A stretch of 32,309 nt of DNA, from contig CAMGRE010000003.1 in assembly GCA_946061355.1 (NCBI GenBank), positions 1 to 32,309 on the forward strand. Reading direction: 5' to 3'. The notes beneath the pieces were generated by a model. The model ran no database searches, was not told where the DNA came from, and saw only the letters and a program-made list of their open reading frames with translations. The position numbers and the translations under genes were made by a program. The number at the start of each line of letters is the position of its first letter. Positions within the stretch are counted from its first letter, which is position 1. Origin of the DNA: an uncultured bacterium (GTDB taxonomy: Bacteria; Bacillota; Clostridia; Lachnospirales; Lachnospiraceae). Below are positions 32,227-32,309 of this stretch, in pieces.

Positions 32227-32309
32227 ATGAAAAAGAAAGTTTTGAGTGCTATTGTTATTGTAGCAATGGTTGCATCTCTTATTTTTGGATGCGGTGCAAA
32301 GGAAGAGAC
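32227..32309 (+). CDS. Lipoprotein start, probably an ABC binding protein (truncated by window)
   Basis: The first 27 residues are a lipoprotein signal: MKKK, a hydrophobic core and lipobox IFGC (Cys22) followed by GAKEE. A strong GGGAGGA precedes the ATG at 32227. The gene runs off the right edge. Position next to an AraR-type regulator and a carbohydrate sensor operon suggests a sugar-binding protein of an ABC transporter, but the visible residues cannot prove it. Confidence 0.7.
   Translation, partial: MKKKVLSAIVIVAMVASLIFGCGAKEE

Noticed and set aside
1..32309. CRISPR array, prophage, insertion sequence or integration site
   Set aside because: I saw no regularly spaced repeats, transposase, integrase or phage structural genes.

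Overview
The window reads as chromosomal DNA of an anaerobic, spore-forming, probably motile Clostridia bacterium, most likely a Lachnospiraceae member. The reasons are a FabK-type enoyl-ACP reductase inside a fab operon, spmA and spmB spore maturation genes, lipoprotein-anchored ABC binding proteins, a chemoreceptor, a YesM/LytS-type two-component system, and strong AGGAGG-like ribosome sites. This is inference from gene content; there is no rRNA or other phylogenetic marker here. I see no insertion sequence, prophage, CRISPR array or tRNA.

Layout. 1-1349: end of a trmN6-like tRNA methyltransferase gene, then rsmI. 1372-8397: a fatty acid synthesis operon in the order acpP, fabK, fabD, fabG, fabF, fabZ, a second FabK/nitronate-monooxygenase-like gene, fabH. 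Its first promoter is a near-perfect sigma-A promoter overlaid by a FabT-type palindrome, and a second copy lies just upstream of fabD. 8431-11938: an amino acid ABC transporter operon (binding lipoprotein, permease, ATPase) ending in an L-asparaginase gene; the binding protein is circularly permuted. 12012-16660: spmA, a hotdog acyl-CoA thioesterase, an ABC-class ATPase of unknown function, a DUF3048 lipoprotein and spmB. 16661-16998: an unusual non-coding stretch with an orphan promoter, a terminator and a cloverleaf-like inverted-repeat element. 16910-21888: a complete branched-chain amino acid transporter (livJ-H-M-G-F) with its own promoter and terminators. 21894-22810: a membrane-anchored Mrr-like nuclease gene overlapping a fabT regulator gene. 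22884-24695 (minus): a membrane-anchored DUF885 metallopeptidase-like protein. 24753-30771: a four-gene sensory operon (chemoreceptor, sensor kinase, sugar-binding lipoprotein, AraC-type response regulator). 30716-31822 (minus): a GntR/LacI chimeric regulator of AraR type. 32227 to the end: the start of another lipoprotein gene, probably a sugar-binding protein.

How the parts fit. The fab operon supplies the elongation cycle (FabD, FabH, FabG, FabZ, FabK, FabF, ACP). The MarR-family protein at 22370-22810 looks like FabT, and palindromes of the FabT operator type sit at two promoter-proximal places in the operon 14-21 kb away, so the window seems to hold both the regulator and its target. The two amino acid transporters have binding-protein genes separated from the membrane genes by terminator-like hairpins, a common way to make more binding protein than permease. 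The right end looks like a carbohydrate sensing and uptake region.

The most striking items are the circularly permuted family-3 binding protein (8513-9388), the FabT regulator and operator pair, and the structured non-coding element at 16796-16888.
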